From Candidatus Proelusimicrobium tauri (GTDB lineage: Bacteria > Elusimicrobiota > Elusimicrobia > Elusimicrobiales > Elusimicrobiaceae): 64,000 nt of DNA. Positions 42,950 to 51,608 of this stretch are shown piece by piece. The number at the start of each line of letters is the position of its first letter. Position 1 is the stretch's first letter. Under the pieces are notes generated by a model, which searched no databases, was not told the origin of the DNA, and was given only the letters and a program-made list of their open reading frames with translations. Location: contig DBYY01000001.1 of assembly GCA_002311025.1 (NCBI GenBank), positions 62,001 to 126,000 of the forward strand, given 5' to 3'. Position numbers and translations under genes: made by a program.

Positions 42950-44338
42950 CTACCACTGTAATAAATAAGGCGGAATTAAAAGCAGTATAGATAGAATTGC
43001 CAAAATTATTTGCAATTTTAAGTTCCATTTTGCCCATTTTATCCAAGGTATACCGGCCATACCCAAAGCCGCCATAGTAACCGGTGCAGTGGGAATAATA
43101 GCATTTGTCCAACCTTCCCCAAATTGATAGGCCAAAATAGTAAGTTGCGGACTGATATGTAATAAATCTGATAAAGGGATCATTATCGGCATAGTTAGAA
43201 CGGCTTGCCCTGATCCCGAAGCAATAAAGAAATTTAAGAACGAGTGTGCTACAAACATACCTTCAACGGACATAAGCGGGTTCATATTTCCTATAATACT
43301 TGCAATATAATTTAAAATAGAATCTAATATGCGTCCATCGCTTGCTATAACAACAATGGCTCTTGCAAGGGCCAACATTATAGCGACACTTACCATACTT
43401 CTTGCTCCTTCAATGATTGCATCTGTTGTTTGGTTAAGGGAAAGTTTTGCAATAAGCGCACAAATTAGTCCTATCCCCAAAAATAAGCCGGAAATTTCCA
43501 CAATATACCACTTATATTTTGCTACTCCTATAACTAAACCAATCATGCCCAAAGCAAAGACAATAGCAATTATGATATGAGAAACTTTCAATTCCGGTTT
43601 TTGTATAGTATTTAAGTTTAAGTTTTTTTTGCGTTCCAAGTCTGCTTCGTAAGTTAAACTTTTTTTAGGATTTTTGCGTATAGTTTCACCATACCAAGTT
43701 ACAAAAGTTATTACAACAGCCGTAAAAATAAACCACATTGCTAAACGATATCCTATACCGGAATAGAGCGGTAACTTTGCAATTTCTTGCGAAATTCCCA
43801 CAGTGAACGGATTCATAAAAGCCGAACAAAAACCAACCCAAGCCCCTAAAAACGGTATACACATTCCAACAACACTGTCATAGCCAAGAGAGATAGCCAA
43901 AGGTATAAACATAGGTATAAAAATCAAAGTTTCTTCTTCCATACCAAAGATACTTCCACCTATGGAAAAAAGAATCATACTTGCCGGTATAAACCATTTT
44001 TTTAATTTTTCACGTTTGGAAAAGACATAACTTGTTCCCATAATCATTGTTTTAACAGTACCTGTTTTTTCTAAAATCGTGAATATTGCGCCTGTAATAA
44101 ATATAAAGACAATAATTCCTGCGCAGTCCTGAAACCCTTTTGCCGGTGCTGTTAAAATGGCACCTATACCTTGAGGTTTTGCCTCTACTTTGTGATAAGA
44201 GCCTGCCACAGTATAAGTTCTGCCGTCTTTTTCGTAGGTATCATACTGGCCTGTCGGTAATATCCAAGTAAGCACGGCAACCAGTATCATGATTAAAAAA
44301 ATTAGTCCGTAAATGTTTATTGTAAAAGGTTTTTTCAT
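42950..44338 (-). CDS. YfcC/DcuC-family membrane transporter
   Basis: 462 residues from ATG 44338; the longer frame from 44482 runs into tRNA-Arg and is rejected. About 12 hydrophobic segments. Family marks: WILPTGQYD near the N-terminus, a TGAIFTILEKTGTVKT segment, GMEEETLIFIPMFIPLA, ASGSGQAVLTMPIMIPLSDL and FGEGWTNAIIPTA. The family is predicted to move C4-dicarboxylates or basic amino acids; the substrate is not known. TATAAT ends only 14 bases before the ATG and no Shine-Dalgarno is visible, so the leader is minimal. Confidence 0.88.
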   Translation of the reverse strand: MKKPFTINIYGLIFLIMILVAVLTWILPTGQYDTYEKDGRTYTVAGSYHKVEAKPQGIGAILTAPAKGFQDCAGIIVFIFITGAIFTILEKTGTVKTMIMGTSYVFSKREKLKKWFIPASMILFSIGGSIFGMEEETLIFIPMFIPLAISLGYDSVVGMCIPFLGAWVGFCSAFMNPFTVGISQEIAKLPLYSGIGYRLAMWFIFTAVVITFVTWYGETIRKNPKKSLTYEADLERKKNLNLNTIQKPELKVSHIIIAIVFALGMIGLVIGVAKYKWYIVEISGLFLGIGLICALIAKLSLNQTTDAIIEGARSMVSVAIMLALARAIVVIASDGRILDSILNYIASIIGNMNPLMSVEGMFVAHSFLNFFIASGSGQAVLTMPIMIPLSDLLHISPQLTILAYQFGEGWTNAIIPTAPVTMAALGMAGIPWIKWAKWNLKLQIILAILSILLLIPPYLLQW

Positions 44339-44424
44339 TATGCTTATATTATATAAAACATTGTAGGGTTTCAGAATTTTGCATCTCTTAATTTGTAAAA
44401 TAGGCGTGGGCTTTTTTCTTTTTT

Positions 44425-44496
44425 TGCGCCTAGTCGGAGTCGAACCGACATCTCCGGCTCCGGAGGCCGACGCTCTATCCATTGAACTATAGGCGC
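44425..44496 (-). tRNA. tRNA-Arg(CCG)
   Basis: Minus-strand cloverleaf: acceptor GCGCCTA/TAGGCGC, anticodon loop CTCCGGA (anticodon CCG) on stem TCGGC/GCCGG, T-arm GTCGG-TTCGACT-CCGAC, discriminator A. Confidence 0.93.
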
Positions 44497-44510
44497 GCAG
44501 TAGTATATTT

Positions 44511-45560
44511 TTAAAATCTTATATCTAAAGGTTCTTCGTTTTTGGCGCCCTTATAATCAAAGTGCCACCACTCATTTGATATAGTATTAAACCCCGCCTT
44601 TTTCATAACTTCTTGTAAAGCGGTTCTATTGTCTATAGCAATATCCGGTACTTCATCACCGTAATAATAGGCACCGGAAGCATCAGAAAAAGTGTCAAAA
44701 GTATTAGGTGTAAGTAATGGCTCGCCTTGCATATTACAAGGGCCGACATCTACTGCCATACCTCTGCTATGGTTAGATACTTTTGATAAAAAGCCCTGTT
44801 CTTTAACACTTTTTAACATAATTTTTTGTACACTTGTCGGGCGGTAGCAATCATAGATACATAACCAAAAAGGCACTTCTTCTTCAACAGCCAATTTTGC
44901 TGCTTTTACAAGGGCTTGAGCAACAGGCTTTTTGAGATAACATTTTGCTTTGTTATAAAGTTTTCTTTCCGTAAAATTGTCTGTGGTTGCATATTTCATT
45001 CTAAGAAAAACTTTTGTGCGGAAACTTCTAATATCCACTAAATTTGCTGCGGCAAGTTGTTCCTCTAAAGTCGACTTTTTCTTTTCCGATTCCTGTGCTA
45101 TGGGAGTATTTTGTTCTTGTTCAATTTCTTGGTCTACGGATAATTCTTGAAGATTATTCTGGGTAGTTTCTTCGGCAGAATCTATTTCATCTTTTTCTTC
45201 CGTTATTGCGGTTTCTTCTGAAGTTATTTCTTGCTGGGTTTGTTGTGAATTTATCTCTTCCGAAGATTCTTTAGCCGAATCTTGTGTAGGCAACTTTTCT
45301 TCTTGTTTAATAGAAGCACTTTTCTTATTATCAATACTTGCTTTTTCAAAAGAGATATTTGCTTTGGAAGGAGATTCCGGTAATTTATCGGTCATAAGTG
45401 TTGGGGAACCTTCCTTAATTAAAAGATCTTCTATGCTTTGGCCTAGTTTTTCTCTTGGAGAAATCGGTGTCCAATCATAATTATAACGCTTTTGAACAAA
45501 AAGCATTGCTCCGACATAAACTGCTATATAAAGCAAGATAAAGGTAATAACTTTTTTCAT
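44511..45560 (-). CDS. Membrane-anchored D-Ala-D-Ala dipeptidase (VanX-like, M15)
   Basis: 349 residues. An N-terminal membrane anchor (about 3-22), then a Glu/Gln/Ser-rich low-complexity linker (about 55-160), then an M15D catalytic domain (about 170-345). Metal and catalytic motifs: YDCYRPTSVQ (Arg), SNHSRGMAVDVG (His, Asp) and EWWHFDY (Glu, His). In VanX the enzyme frees D-alanine from D-Ala-D-Ala; with a periplasm-facing anchor this one probably trims or recycles wall peptides. No vanA, vanH or ligase gene is adjacent, so resistance is not implied. Confidence 0.88.
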   Translation of the reverse strand: MKKVITFILLYIAVYVGAMLFVQKRYNYDWTPISPREKLGQSIEDLLIKEGSPTLMTDKLPESPSKANISFEKASIDNKKSASIKQEEKLPTQDSAKESSEEINSQQTQQEITSEETAITEEKDEIDSAEETTQNNLQELSVDQEIEQEQNTPIAQESEKKKSTLEEQLAAANLVDIRSFRTKVFLRMKYATTDNFTERKLYNKAKCYLKKPVAQALVKAAKLAVEEEVPFWLCIYDCYRPTSVQKIMLKSVKEQGFLSKVSNHSRGMAVDVGPCNMQGEPLLTPNTFDTFSDASGAYYYGDEVPDIAIDNRTALQEVMKKAGFNTISNEWWHFDYKGAKNEEPLDIRF

Positions 45561-45589
45561 AATTCTATTTTATATTATCTTTGATAAGA

Positions 45590-45619
45590 TTGTAAAGCAC
45601 AAAAAATATAAGGTATAAT
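45590..45619 (+). promoter_or_regulatory. Promoter of the aminotransferase-pckA operon
   Basis: TTGTAA (45590-45595), 18 bases, TATAAT (45614-45619), 41 bases before the ATG. Confidence 0.6.
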
Positions 45620-45660
45620 ATCAAAAAGGCAGTATTATAATAAAAACAGGTGGTAATGTA

Positions 45661-46866
45661 ATGAAATTAAGTATTTTATCAGGTGTTATTGGCGATTCGC
45701 CAACTTTAAAATTAAATGCTAAAGCCGCAGAATTAAAAAAGAAAGGTGAACCTATTGTTCACTTAGGCGGTGGGGAACCTGTGGAACTTGCTCCCAAAGG
45801 TTCTGTTGAAGCAATGCTTAAAAAAGTGCAAAGCGGCAAGATAAAATATTCTCCCGCAACAGGTTTACCGGAACTTAAAGAAGCCGTCTGCCAGTATACA
45901 AAAGAGCAATACGGCAAAGATGTTACCAATGCCAATGTTATTATTACAGGCGGTGCGAAACAAGCAATTTACAATTTTCTTTTATGTGCTGTTAATCCCG
46001 GTGACGAAGTTATTTTCCCTGCACCTTATTGGGTAAGTTATCCCGAGATGGTCAAACTTGTCGGCGGAACCCCTGTTGTTGTGCGCCCTAAAGAAGGTAT
46101 TAAAGTTTCTATTGAAGAAATTAAGGCAGCAATTACCCCTAAAACAAAAGCCATAATGTTTAACAGCCCTAATAACCCTTCGGGTATTTTATTTGAGGCA
46201 GAGTTTATTAAAAGTTTAGTTGAACTTTGCGAAGAAAAAAATATTTGGCTTATGACCGATGATATTTATCATCAACTCGTTTTCGGTGGCAAAAAGTCAC
46301 CCAGTCCTTATACTTATGCCAAAAATCCGGATAATATCGTTACAATTAACGGCGTTTCAAAATTATTCGGTTTAACCGGACTTAGAATCGGTTGGGCAGT
46401 CAGCACCAATACGGAAATGATTAAGGCTATGGGTCGTATGCAAGCACAAACAACTTCTTGCACAAGTGATCTTAGCCAAGTCGGTGCACTTGCCGCATTA
46501 AAAGAAGATAAAGATTTTATAAAGACTCTTCAAAAAACTCTTGAAACAAACAGAGATATTTTAATTAATGAGTTAAAACAGATTCCCAATATAAAAATAA
46601 ACATTTCAGACGGAACTTTCTATTGCTTGGTTGACTTTAGTTATTACAACAAAAGTTCTCTTGAAATGTCTGCTTTCTTACTGGAAAAGGTCCTTGTGGC
46701 AACAATGCCCAGCGCACCTTTCGGCATTGACGGTTATTTAAGAATCAGTTATTGCGCCGGTAAGGAAAATATTATGGAAGGTATCAAGAGAATTAAATGG
46801 GCTCTTGATAAAAACGCCACAGGCGAATTAAAAATCGGAAATAAAATTATTAAGAAGGAATGGTAG
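45661..46866 (+). CDS. Pyridoxal-phosphate aminotransferase (aspartate type)
   Basis: 401 residues, fold type I class I/II. Marks: HLGGGEPVE (family usually LGxGEP), YSPATGLPELKEAV, GAKQAIYNFL, PAPYWVSYPEMV, FNSPNNPSG, DDIYHQLVF, the PLP lysine in NGVSKLFGLTGLRIGW, and RISYC near the end (substrate Arg). Best guess is aspartate to oxaloacetate, which would feed the PEP carboxykinase encoded next with a seven-base overlap. Other keto-acid substrates are possible. Confidence 0.9.
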   Translation: MKLSILSGVIGDSPTLKLNAKAAELKKKGEPIVHLGGGEPVELAPKGSVEAMLKKVQSGKIKYSPATGLPELKEAVCQYTKEQYGKDVTNANVIITGGAKQAIYNFLLCAVNPGDEVIFPAPYWVSYPEMVKLVGGTPVVVRPKEGIKVSIEEIKAAITPKTKAIMFNSPNNPSGILFEAEFIKSLVELCEEKNIWLMTDDIYHQLVFGGKKSPSPYTYAKNPDNIVTINGVSKLFGLTGLRIGWAVSTNTEMIKAMGRMQAQTTSCTSDLSQVGALAALKEDKDFIKTLQKTLETNRDILINELKQIPNIKINISDGTFYCLVDFSYYNKSSLEMSAFLLEKVLVATMPSAPFGIDGYLRISYCAGKENIMEGIKRIKWALDKNATGELKIGNKIIKKEW

Positions 46867-48494
46867 AAAAAAGTATGACAAAGATAGATCCAAATGCACT
46901 CAAAAGTGATTATGCTCTTGAAAATGTGGGCTTGAAAACAAACAAAACAGTTTATTGGAACCTTACAAGTGAAGCACTTGCGGAAGAATCCTTAAAAAGA
47001 GGGGAAGGTAATATCACACACGGGGGCGCTTTATGTGTGGAAACCGGCAAATTAACCGGCCGCGCTCCGAACGATAGATTTTTTGTTGAAACCGAAGAAA
47101 CCAAAAATACTATTTGGTGGCATAAAGGCAATAAAGGTATCAGCGAAGAAAACTTTGAAAAACTTTTCAAGAAAGCCCAAAAATATGTTGAAGATAAAGA
47201 TTTGTTTGTCAGAGATGCTTATGTCGGCGCGGCAAAAAAATCCCGCCTTGCTATCCGCGTTATAACCGAATATGCTTGGCACAATATTTTTGCCCGCAAT
47301 ATGTTTATTGAACCGACCAGAGAAGAAATTACAAAAATTATTCCCGAATTTACGGTTGTCTTCTTGCCGGGTTTAAAAGCCGATCCCGCAACAGACGGCA
47401 CCGCAAGCGAAACCGCAATTGAAATTAACTTTAAAAAGAAACTCGTAATTATTGCCGGTTCTGCTTATGCAGGTGAATCTAAAAAATCAATTTTTACCGT
47501 TATGAATTACCTCTTACCGCAAAGAGGCATTATGACTATGCACTGCTCCGCCAATGTTGGTGATAAAGGCGACAGCGCAATTTTCTTCGGTCTTTCCGGC
47601 ACAGGTAAAACCACCCTTTCCGCTGATCCGCACAGAGGTTTAATCGGTGATGATGAACACGGTTGGGATGATGAAGGCGTTTTCAACTTTGAAGGCGGCT
47701 GCTATGCAAAAGTTATTAAACTTTCAAAAGAAGCAGAACCTCAAATTTACTCTACAACCCACCGCTTTGGCACCTTACTTGAGAATGTGGTTTTTGATCC
47801 TATCACCCGCAAATTAGATTTGGATGATGCCACTTTAACAGAAAATACCCGCGCAAGTTATCCTTTAACCTTTATTGATAATGCAGTTCCCAGCGCAAAA
47901 GGTCCTCACCCAAAGAATATTATTTTCTTGACTTATGATGCTTTCGGTGTTTTACCTCCGCTTTCCAAACTTTCTAAAGAACAGGCAATGTATCACTTTA
48001 TCAGTGGTTATACCGCAAAAGTTGCCGGCACGGAAAAGGGCGTAAAAGAGCCCCAAACAACTTTCAGCACTTGTTTCGGCGGGCCTTTTATGGCTTTACA
48101 CCCTTCGACCTATGCCCACTTGCTTAAAGAAAGAATAGAAAAGTATAATGTAAATTGCTGGCTTGTTAATACAGGTCTTGTTGGCGGTCCTTACGGTATT
48201 GGCTCAAGAATAAGTATTAAACATACAAGAGCCTTATTAAATGCCGCTTTACATGGCAAGTTAGATAATGTAAAATTTGTAAAAGATGATGTATTTGGAT
48301 TTGAAATCCCTACCGAGTGTGAAGGTGTTGATGCTTCCATCTTACAACCTGCAAACACTTGGAAGAACAAAGAAGAATACTATAAAAAATACAAAGAACT
48401 AGCGGCAGCCTTCGTTAAAAACTTTGAAAAGTTTCAAGACGGTTGCTCACAAGATATTTTAGACGCAGCACCAAAAATTGATTGCTTAGTTTAG
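46860..48494 (+). CDS. pckA: Phosphoenolpyruvate carboxykinase (ATP)
   Basis: Oxaloacetate + ATP to PEP + CO2 + ADP, or the reverse in fermenters. 544 residues from ATG 46860; ATG 46875 is an alternative start. Marks: GRAPNDRFFVE, the kinase-1a site GLSGTGKTTLSADP, IGDDEHGWD, NFEGGCYAK, and NTGLVGGPYG. In anaerobes it often runs in the carboxylating direction toward succinate; that direction is inference. Confidence 0.96.
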   Translation: MVEKSMTKIDPNALKSDYALENVGLKTNKTVYWNLTSEALAEESLKRGEGNITHGGALCVETGKLTGRAPNDRFFVETEETKNTIWWHKGNKGISEENFEKLFKKAQKYVEDKDLFVRDAYVGAAKKSRLAIRVITEYAWHNIFARNMFIEPTREEITKIIPEFTVVFLPGLKADPATDGTASETAIEINFKKKLVIIAGSAYAGESKKSIFTVMNYLLPQRGIMTMHCSANVGDKGDSAIFFGLSGTGKTTLSADPHRGLIGDDEHGWDDEGVFNFEGGCYAKVIKLSKEAEPQIYSTTHRFGTLLENVVFDPITRKLDLDDATLTENTRASYPLTFIDNAVPSAKGPHPKNIIFLTYDAFGVLPPLSKLSKEQAMYHFISGYTAKVAGTEKGVKEPQTTFSTCFGGPFMALHPSTYAHLLKERIEKYNVNCWLVNTGLVGGPYGIGSRISIKHTRALLNAALHGKLDNVKFVKDDVFGFEIPTECEGVDASILQPANTWKNKEEYYKKYKELAAAFVKNFEKFQDGCSQDILDAAPKIDCLV

Positions 48495-48537
48495 GATATT
48501 TGAAAACAATAAATAAAATACATAGGAGAAAAATATT

Positions 48538-48792
48538 ATGGCAAAAGCAAATGCAAAATTTATGACACCCTTAACCCCGAGCGCAGAACTCTCAAAGGTT
48601 ACAGGAACAAATCCCTTACCGAGAACAGAAGTCGTTAAAAAAGTTTGGGCTTATATAAAAAAGAACAACTTGCAAGATACAAACAACAAACGCAATATTA
48701 ACGCAGATTCCGTCTTGAAACCGATTTTCGGCGGTAAAAACCAAGTTAATATGTTTGAAATGACTTCTTTAATCAGCAAACACCTCAAATAG
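48538..48792 (+). CDS. SWIB/MDM2-domain protein
   Basis: 84 residues. The SWIB fold is marked by TPLTPSAELSKVTGTNPLPRTE, VWAYIKKNNLQD, INADSVLKPIFG and a C-terminal helix LISKHL. Such stand-alone bacterial SWIB proteins occur in chlamydiae and several other phyla; the role, possibly in chromatin or DNA topology, is not established. AGGAG upstream. Terminator follows. Confidence 0.92.
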   Translation: MAKANAKFMTPLTPSAELSKVTGTNPLPRTEVVKKVWAYIKKNNLQDTNNKRNINADSVLKPIFGGKNQVNMFEMTSLISKHLK

Positions 48793-48807
48793 GTTTTGTT
48801 GTAGATT

Positions 48808-48843
48808 TAAAAATCCCCCGTCTAAAAAGATGGGGGATTTTTA
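48808..48843. terminator. Bidirectional terminator
   Basis: TAAAAATCCCCC / GGGGGATTTTTA hairpin between convergent SWIB and dnaJ-like genes. Confidence 0.85.
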
Positions 48844-48852
48844 ATTGTATTT

Positions 48853-49833
48853 TTATTTTGCAAGTTCCTTAAAAAGTTCTTTTTGCCTGCTAGTTAGATG
48901 CTCTGGATTATTGATTAAAAGTTTAACATAAAAGTTTCCGCTTTTACCAAGTCCTCTGCCAGATAATTTAAGTTTTTGCTCACTTTTAGAACCGGCAGGT
49001 ATTTTGATATTTACATTTGAAGAGTCCGGCAAATAAATGCTTGCCGTTCCGCCAAGAGCGGCAGTCCACGGCATAATATTTAAAGTATAATAAATATTTT
49101 CGCCCTGCAAGGTATAAGGCTCTTTTGTGGCAATTTGTATATTTACATATAAATCTCCACCGTTTGAAGCAAGCCCTTTAAGTTTTATTTTTGCGCCTTG
49201 CGCAATACGCGGGGGGAATTTGACTTGTGCACTTTTACCGCTCGGTAAAGTCAAACGCACCATTCCGCCCTGATAGGCAGATGCAAGGTCCAAAGATAAA
49301 TTTGCTTCTTCAGGAGTATTTGAATAAATGCCGTAAGGATCTTGCGTGCTTGTTCTTCTGCGCGAAGTTCTGCCACCGCCAAAGCCGCCAAAACCTCCGC
49401 CGAGTCCGCCGAAAATCGATTGAAAGAAATCGCTGAAATCACTTGCCTGAAAACCGCCCGTTCCGTTAAAATTAAAACCACCGTTTCCAAAAGGATTTGC
49501 ACCGCCCCCACTGGTATATTGATAATACTGTCCGCCATTTGGATTTTGATAATAATTGCCTGCACTGCCGGCACTTGCCCCACCGCCACGTGCATAATTT
49601 TGATAATTGCCCGAGCCCACTTGATCGTAAATAGTTCTTTTTTGTTTATCTGAAAGGACCTCATAGGCCTCGTTAATATCTTTAAATTTTTCGGTCATTT
49701 CGGCCTTTTTATTTTCGGGGTGCATATCAGGGTGATATTTGCGCGCCTGTGTTTTAAAAGCCTTTTTAATTTCCGCTTCGGTTGCGTTTTTGCTAACGCC
49801 GAGTATTTTGTAATAATCTTTATAATCTGCCAT
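48853..49833 (-). CDS. DnaJ-family co-chaperone without zinc finger (CbpA type)
   Basis: 326 residues. J domain (1-70) with HPD in YHPDMHPE, a Gly/Asn/Phe/Tyr-rich linker (about 75-155), then the two-part DnaJ C-terminal substrate domain (about 180-320; NLSLDLASAYQGG, FPPRIAQGAKIKLKG, PWTAALGGTASIYLPD, KLKLSGRGLGKSG). The CxxCxGxG zinc repeats of DnaJ are absent, as in CbpA. It would stimulate DnaK, which is not in the window. Antisense frames over the Gly-rich linker are shadows. Confidence 0.92.
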   Translation of the reverse strand: MADYKDYYKILGVSKNATEAEIKKAFKTQARKYHPDMHPENKKAEMTEKFKDINEAYEVLSDKQKRTIYDQVGSGNYQNYARGGGASAGSAGNYYQNPNGGQYYQYTSGGGANPFGNGGFNFNGTGGFQASDFSDFFQSIFGGLGGGFGGFGGGRTSRRRTSTQDPYGIYSNTPEEANLSLDLASAYQGGMVRLTLPSGKSAQVKFPPRIAQGAKIKLKGLASNGGDLYVNIQIATKEPYTLQGENIYYTLNIMPWTAALGGTASIYLPDSSNVNIKIPAGSKSEQKLKLSGRGLGKSGNFYVKLLINNPEHLTSRQKELFKELAK

Positions 49834-49953
49834 AGGTAAAACCCCCTTTCAAAAATATTTTATATAATTTATTAAAAGATGTTAAATCTTTTTTGGAAAT
49901 ATTTTTGAGTATTTTGTTAAATGAATTTTTTTCGTCTGAAAAATAAAAAATAC

Positions 49954-49982
49954 TTGCAAAAGTTTTTAGATTATAATACAAT
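49954..49982 (+). promoter_or_regulatory. tRNA-Asn promoter
   Basis: TTGCAA (49954-49959), 17 bases, TACAAT (49977-49982), ending 10 bases before the tRNA 5' end. A perfect TATAAT at 49972 is 12 bases from the -35 and so badly spaced. Confidence 0.55.
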
Positions 49983-49992
49983 ATATATGTAA

Positions 49993-50064
49993 TCCTCGGT
50001 AGCTCAATGGTGGAGCGATCGGCTGTTAACCGATAGGTTATAGGTTCGAGTCCTATCCGAGGAG
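49993..50064 (+). tRNA. tRNA-Asn(GTT)
   Basis: Acceptor TCCTCGG/CCGAGGA, anticodon stem ATCGG/CCGAT around CTGTTAA (anticodon GTT), T-arm ATAGG-TTCGAGT-CCTAT, discriminator G. Confidence 0.95.
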
Positions 50065-50074
50065 CAATTTTGAA

Positions 50075-50108
50075 CAAATAAACCTCTTAGTAATAAGAGG
50101 TTTATTTG
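50075..50108 (+). terminator. Terminator after tRNA-Asn
   Basis: 15-bp perfect arms CAAATAAACCTCTTA / TAAGAGGTTTATTTG with GTAA loop. Confidence 0.75.
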
Positions 50109-50119
50109 TTTACTGCGTC

Positions 50120-50218
50120 TTTTGCGTTTATAGGGCGTTGCAACCTCAGTCGGATACTTCGGCCTGCCGGCCTTTCACAGTATACTCTTCCTCGGTTGCG
50201 CCTACTCTAAACACAAAA
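50120..50218. repeat. 99-nt nested imperfect inverted repeat after tRNA-Asn
   Basis: Outer arms TTTTGCGTTTA (50120-50130) and TAAACACAAAA (50208-50218), 10 of 11. Then TAGG with CCTA (50201-50204), CAACC (50141-50145) with GGTTG (50194-50198), ATACT (50154-50158) with AGTAT (50179-50183), and a GC tip GGCC-TGCC-GGCC (50161-50172). Same size and block order as the element after tRNA-Leu at 8022-8125. Confidence 0.5.
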
Positions 50219-50395
50219 TACTTGCAAAATTGTTTGCTCTGCTCGTCTTAAAGAAAATAAAAAATAGGTCGGTGTATTATTTAATACACCTAAAAAATCC
50301 TCGCAAAATTGTTTGCTCTATGGGGGTATAAAACCCTCGTAAAATTTATCTATTTCTCACGCCTTCTCTAAACACAAAATACTTGCCAAATAATT
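50206..50395. repeat. Short direct repeats and hairpin in tRNA-Asn/pilin gap
   Basis: TCTAAACACAAAATACTTGC occurs twice (50206-50225 and 50367-50386), both after CGCCT. GCAAAATTGTTTGCTCT occurs twice (50224-50240 and 50303-50319) and is itself an imperfect hairpin (GCAAA/TTTGC). GGTGTATTA-TT-TAATACACC (50271-50290) is a perfect 9-bp hairpin. No coding sequence is seen here. Confidence 0.6.
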
Positions 50396-50461
50396 CACTT
50401 TGTTTGAACCTTTGTAAAAAACTTTACTGTATTTAGTGTAAAAATAATTTATAATGAAATT

Positions 50462-50917
50462 ATGAAGATAAAAAATAAAGGTTTTACTTTACTTGAACTT
50501 TTGGTAGTTGTTTTAATTATCGGTATTTTAGTTGCCGTTGCTTTGCCGAATTATAAAAAAGCGGTTTATAAATCGCGCCTAGCGGAAGTTGTCCTTTTGA
50601 CAAAAGCACTTGAAGGTAATTTGAATTTTAGTGTAAATAAAAACATAACAGGGCAAGGTAAAGATGTGGCACCCTTTTTTAATTTAAGCGGTGCCGCGTG
50701 GAGTGCAGATGGTTTAAGATATAATACAAAAATGCACAGTATTGATATTTCCTGCACTACAAATAATTGTATCGCGCATATTTATTACCCGACGCAAGGC
50801 ACTCCCAAATATACGCTTACTTTTACCGCAGTCCGAAATGAAGATATTTTAAAAACCTGTCAAGGTCCTGCTTTTGTTTGCGATAATCTTACCGATAGAG
50901 ATTTTGAAAAAATCTAA
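50462..50917 (+). CDS. Type IV pilin / pseudopilin
   Basis: 151 residues with a full prepilin leader: MKIKNKG then FTLLELLVVV, with Glu at +5 of the mature protein and a long hydrophobic helix. Cleavage is expected after Gly7 by PilD. The globular part (about 40-151) has four cysteines (CTTNNC; CQGPAFVC) that could form disulphides, as in the D-region of type IV pilins. No Shine-Dalgarno is present; TATAAT ends seven bases before the ATG, so the mRNA is probably leaderless. Confidence 0.92.
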   Translation: MKIKNKGFTLLELLVVVLIIGILVAVALPNYKKAVYKSRLAEVVLLTKALEGNLNFSVNKNITGQGKDVAPFFNLSGAAWSADGLRYNTKMHSIDISCTTNNCIAHIYYPTQGTPKYTLTFTAVRNEDILKTCQGPAFVCDNLTDRDFEKI

Positions 50918-50920
50918 AAC

Positions 50921-50953
50921 AAAAAACCCCTTACTTTTAGCAAGGGGTTTTTA
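50921..50953. terminator. Bidirectional terminator
   Basis: AAAAACCCCTT / AAGGGGTTTTT hairpin between the convergent pilin and clpP genes. Confidence 0.85.
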
Positions 50954-50970
50954 ATTGTCTGGTCCAAAAA

Positions 50971-51558
50971 TTATTTCTTTAATTTAAGAACTTCATCAAT
51001 AAGGCCATATTCTTTTGCTTCTTCGGCAGACATATAGAAATTGCGTTCGCTGTCTTGTCTGATTTTTTCTTTCTTTTGGCCTGTGTGATGTGCCAAAATA
51101 TCCAAAAGATGTTCTTTATTTTCGCGAAGTTCTTTTGATTCAATTTCAATATCTGTTACCTGGCCGGAAATTCCGCCGCCCCAAATTAAAGGTTGGTGTA
51201 TCATAATTCTTGCGTGCGGTAAAGCATATCTTTTGCCTTTAGAGCCAGCAGCCAAAAGAACTGCACCGAAACTCATTGCCTGTCCCATACAAATTGTGGT
51301 AATCGGCGCTTTGATATATTGCATAGTATCATAAATTGCTAAACCCGCAGTCACCAAACCGCCGGGGGAGTTAATATACAAATTAATTTCTCTTGAAGAA
51401 TCTTCGGCATCAAGGTAAAGAAGTTGGGCAATAATCATATTTGCGGCTTCAGTGCTAACTTCACCTTCGCGCCCGCCCACAAAGATAATTCTATCTTTTA
51501 ACAGACGGGAAAAAATATCATAACCAATGTTTTTTTCAATAATAGTAGGGATAATCAT
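50971..51558 (-). CDS. clpP: ATP-dependent Clp protease proteolytic subunit
   Basis: 195 residues from ATG 51558, with AAGGAG upstream; a longer in-frame start at 51588 adds ten residues without a ribosome-binding site. Catalytic S96 (MGQAMSFGAVLLAAG), H121 (RIMIHQP) and D at about 169. INSPGGLVTAG and YINSPGG are typical. No clpX or tig gene follows. Divergent from rbfA. Confidence 0.97.
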   Translation of the reverse strand: MIIPTIIEKNIGYDIFSRLLKDRIIFVGGREGEVSTEAANMIIAQLLYLDAEDSSREINLYINSPGGLVTAGLAIYDTMQYIKAPITTICMGQAMSFGAVLLAAGSKGKRYALPHARIMIHQPLIWGGGISGQVTDIEIESKELRENKEHLLDILAHHTGQKKEKIRQDSERNFYMSAEEAKEYGLIDEVLKLKK

Positions 51559-51608
51559 TTTTTTCTCCTTATTGATAAATTTTACCATATTAAATAAAAT
51601 ATATGTAT

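Noticed and set aside
44339..44482. N-terminal extension of the YfcC-like transporter
   Set aside because: Reads through tRNA-Arg; MKKPF at 44338 starts directly before the first membrane helix.
44511..45560. VanX-like gene considered as evidence of glycopeptide resistance
   Set aside because: No vanH, vanA/B ligase or VanRS genes nearby; the membrane-anchored form with a long linker fits wall-peptide turnover better.
49251..49664. Overlapping 103- and 137-residue frames over the dnaJ-like linker
   Set aside because: Other-frame readings of the Gly/Asn-rich linker DNA; no start signals.
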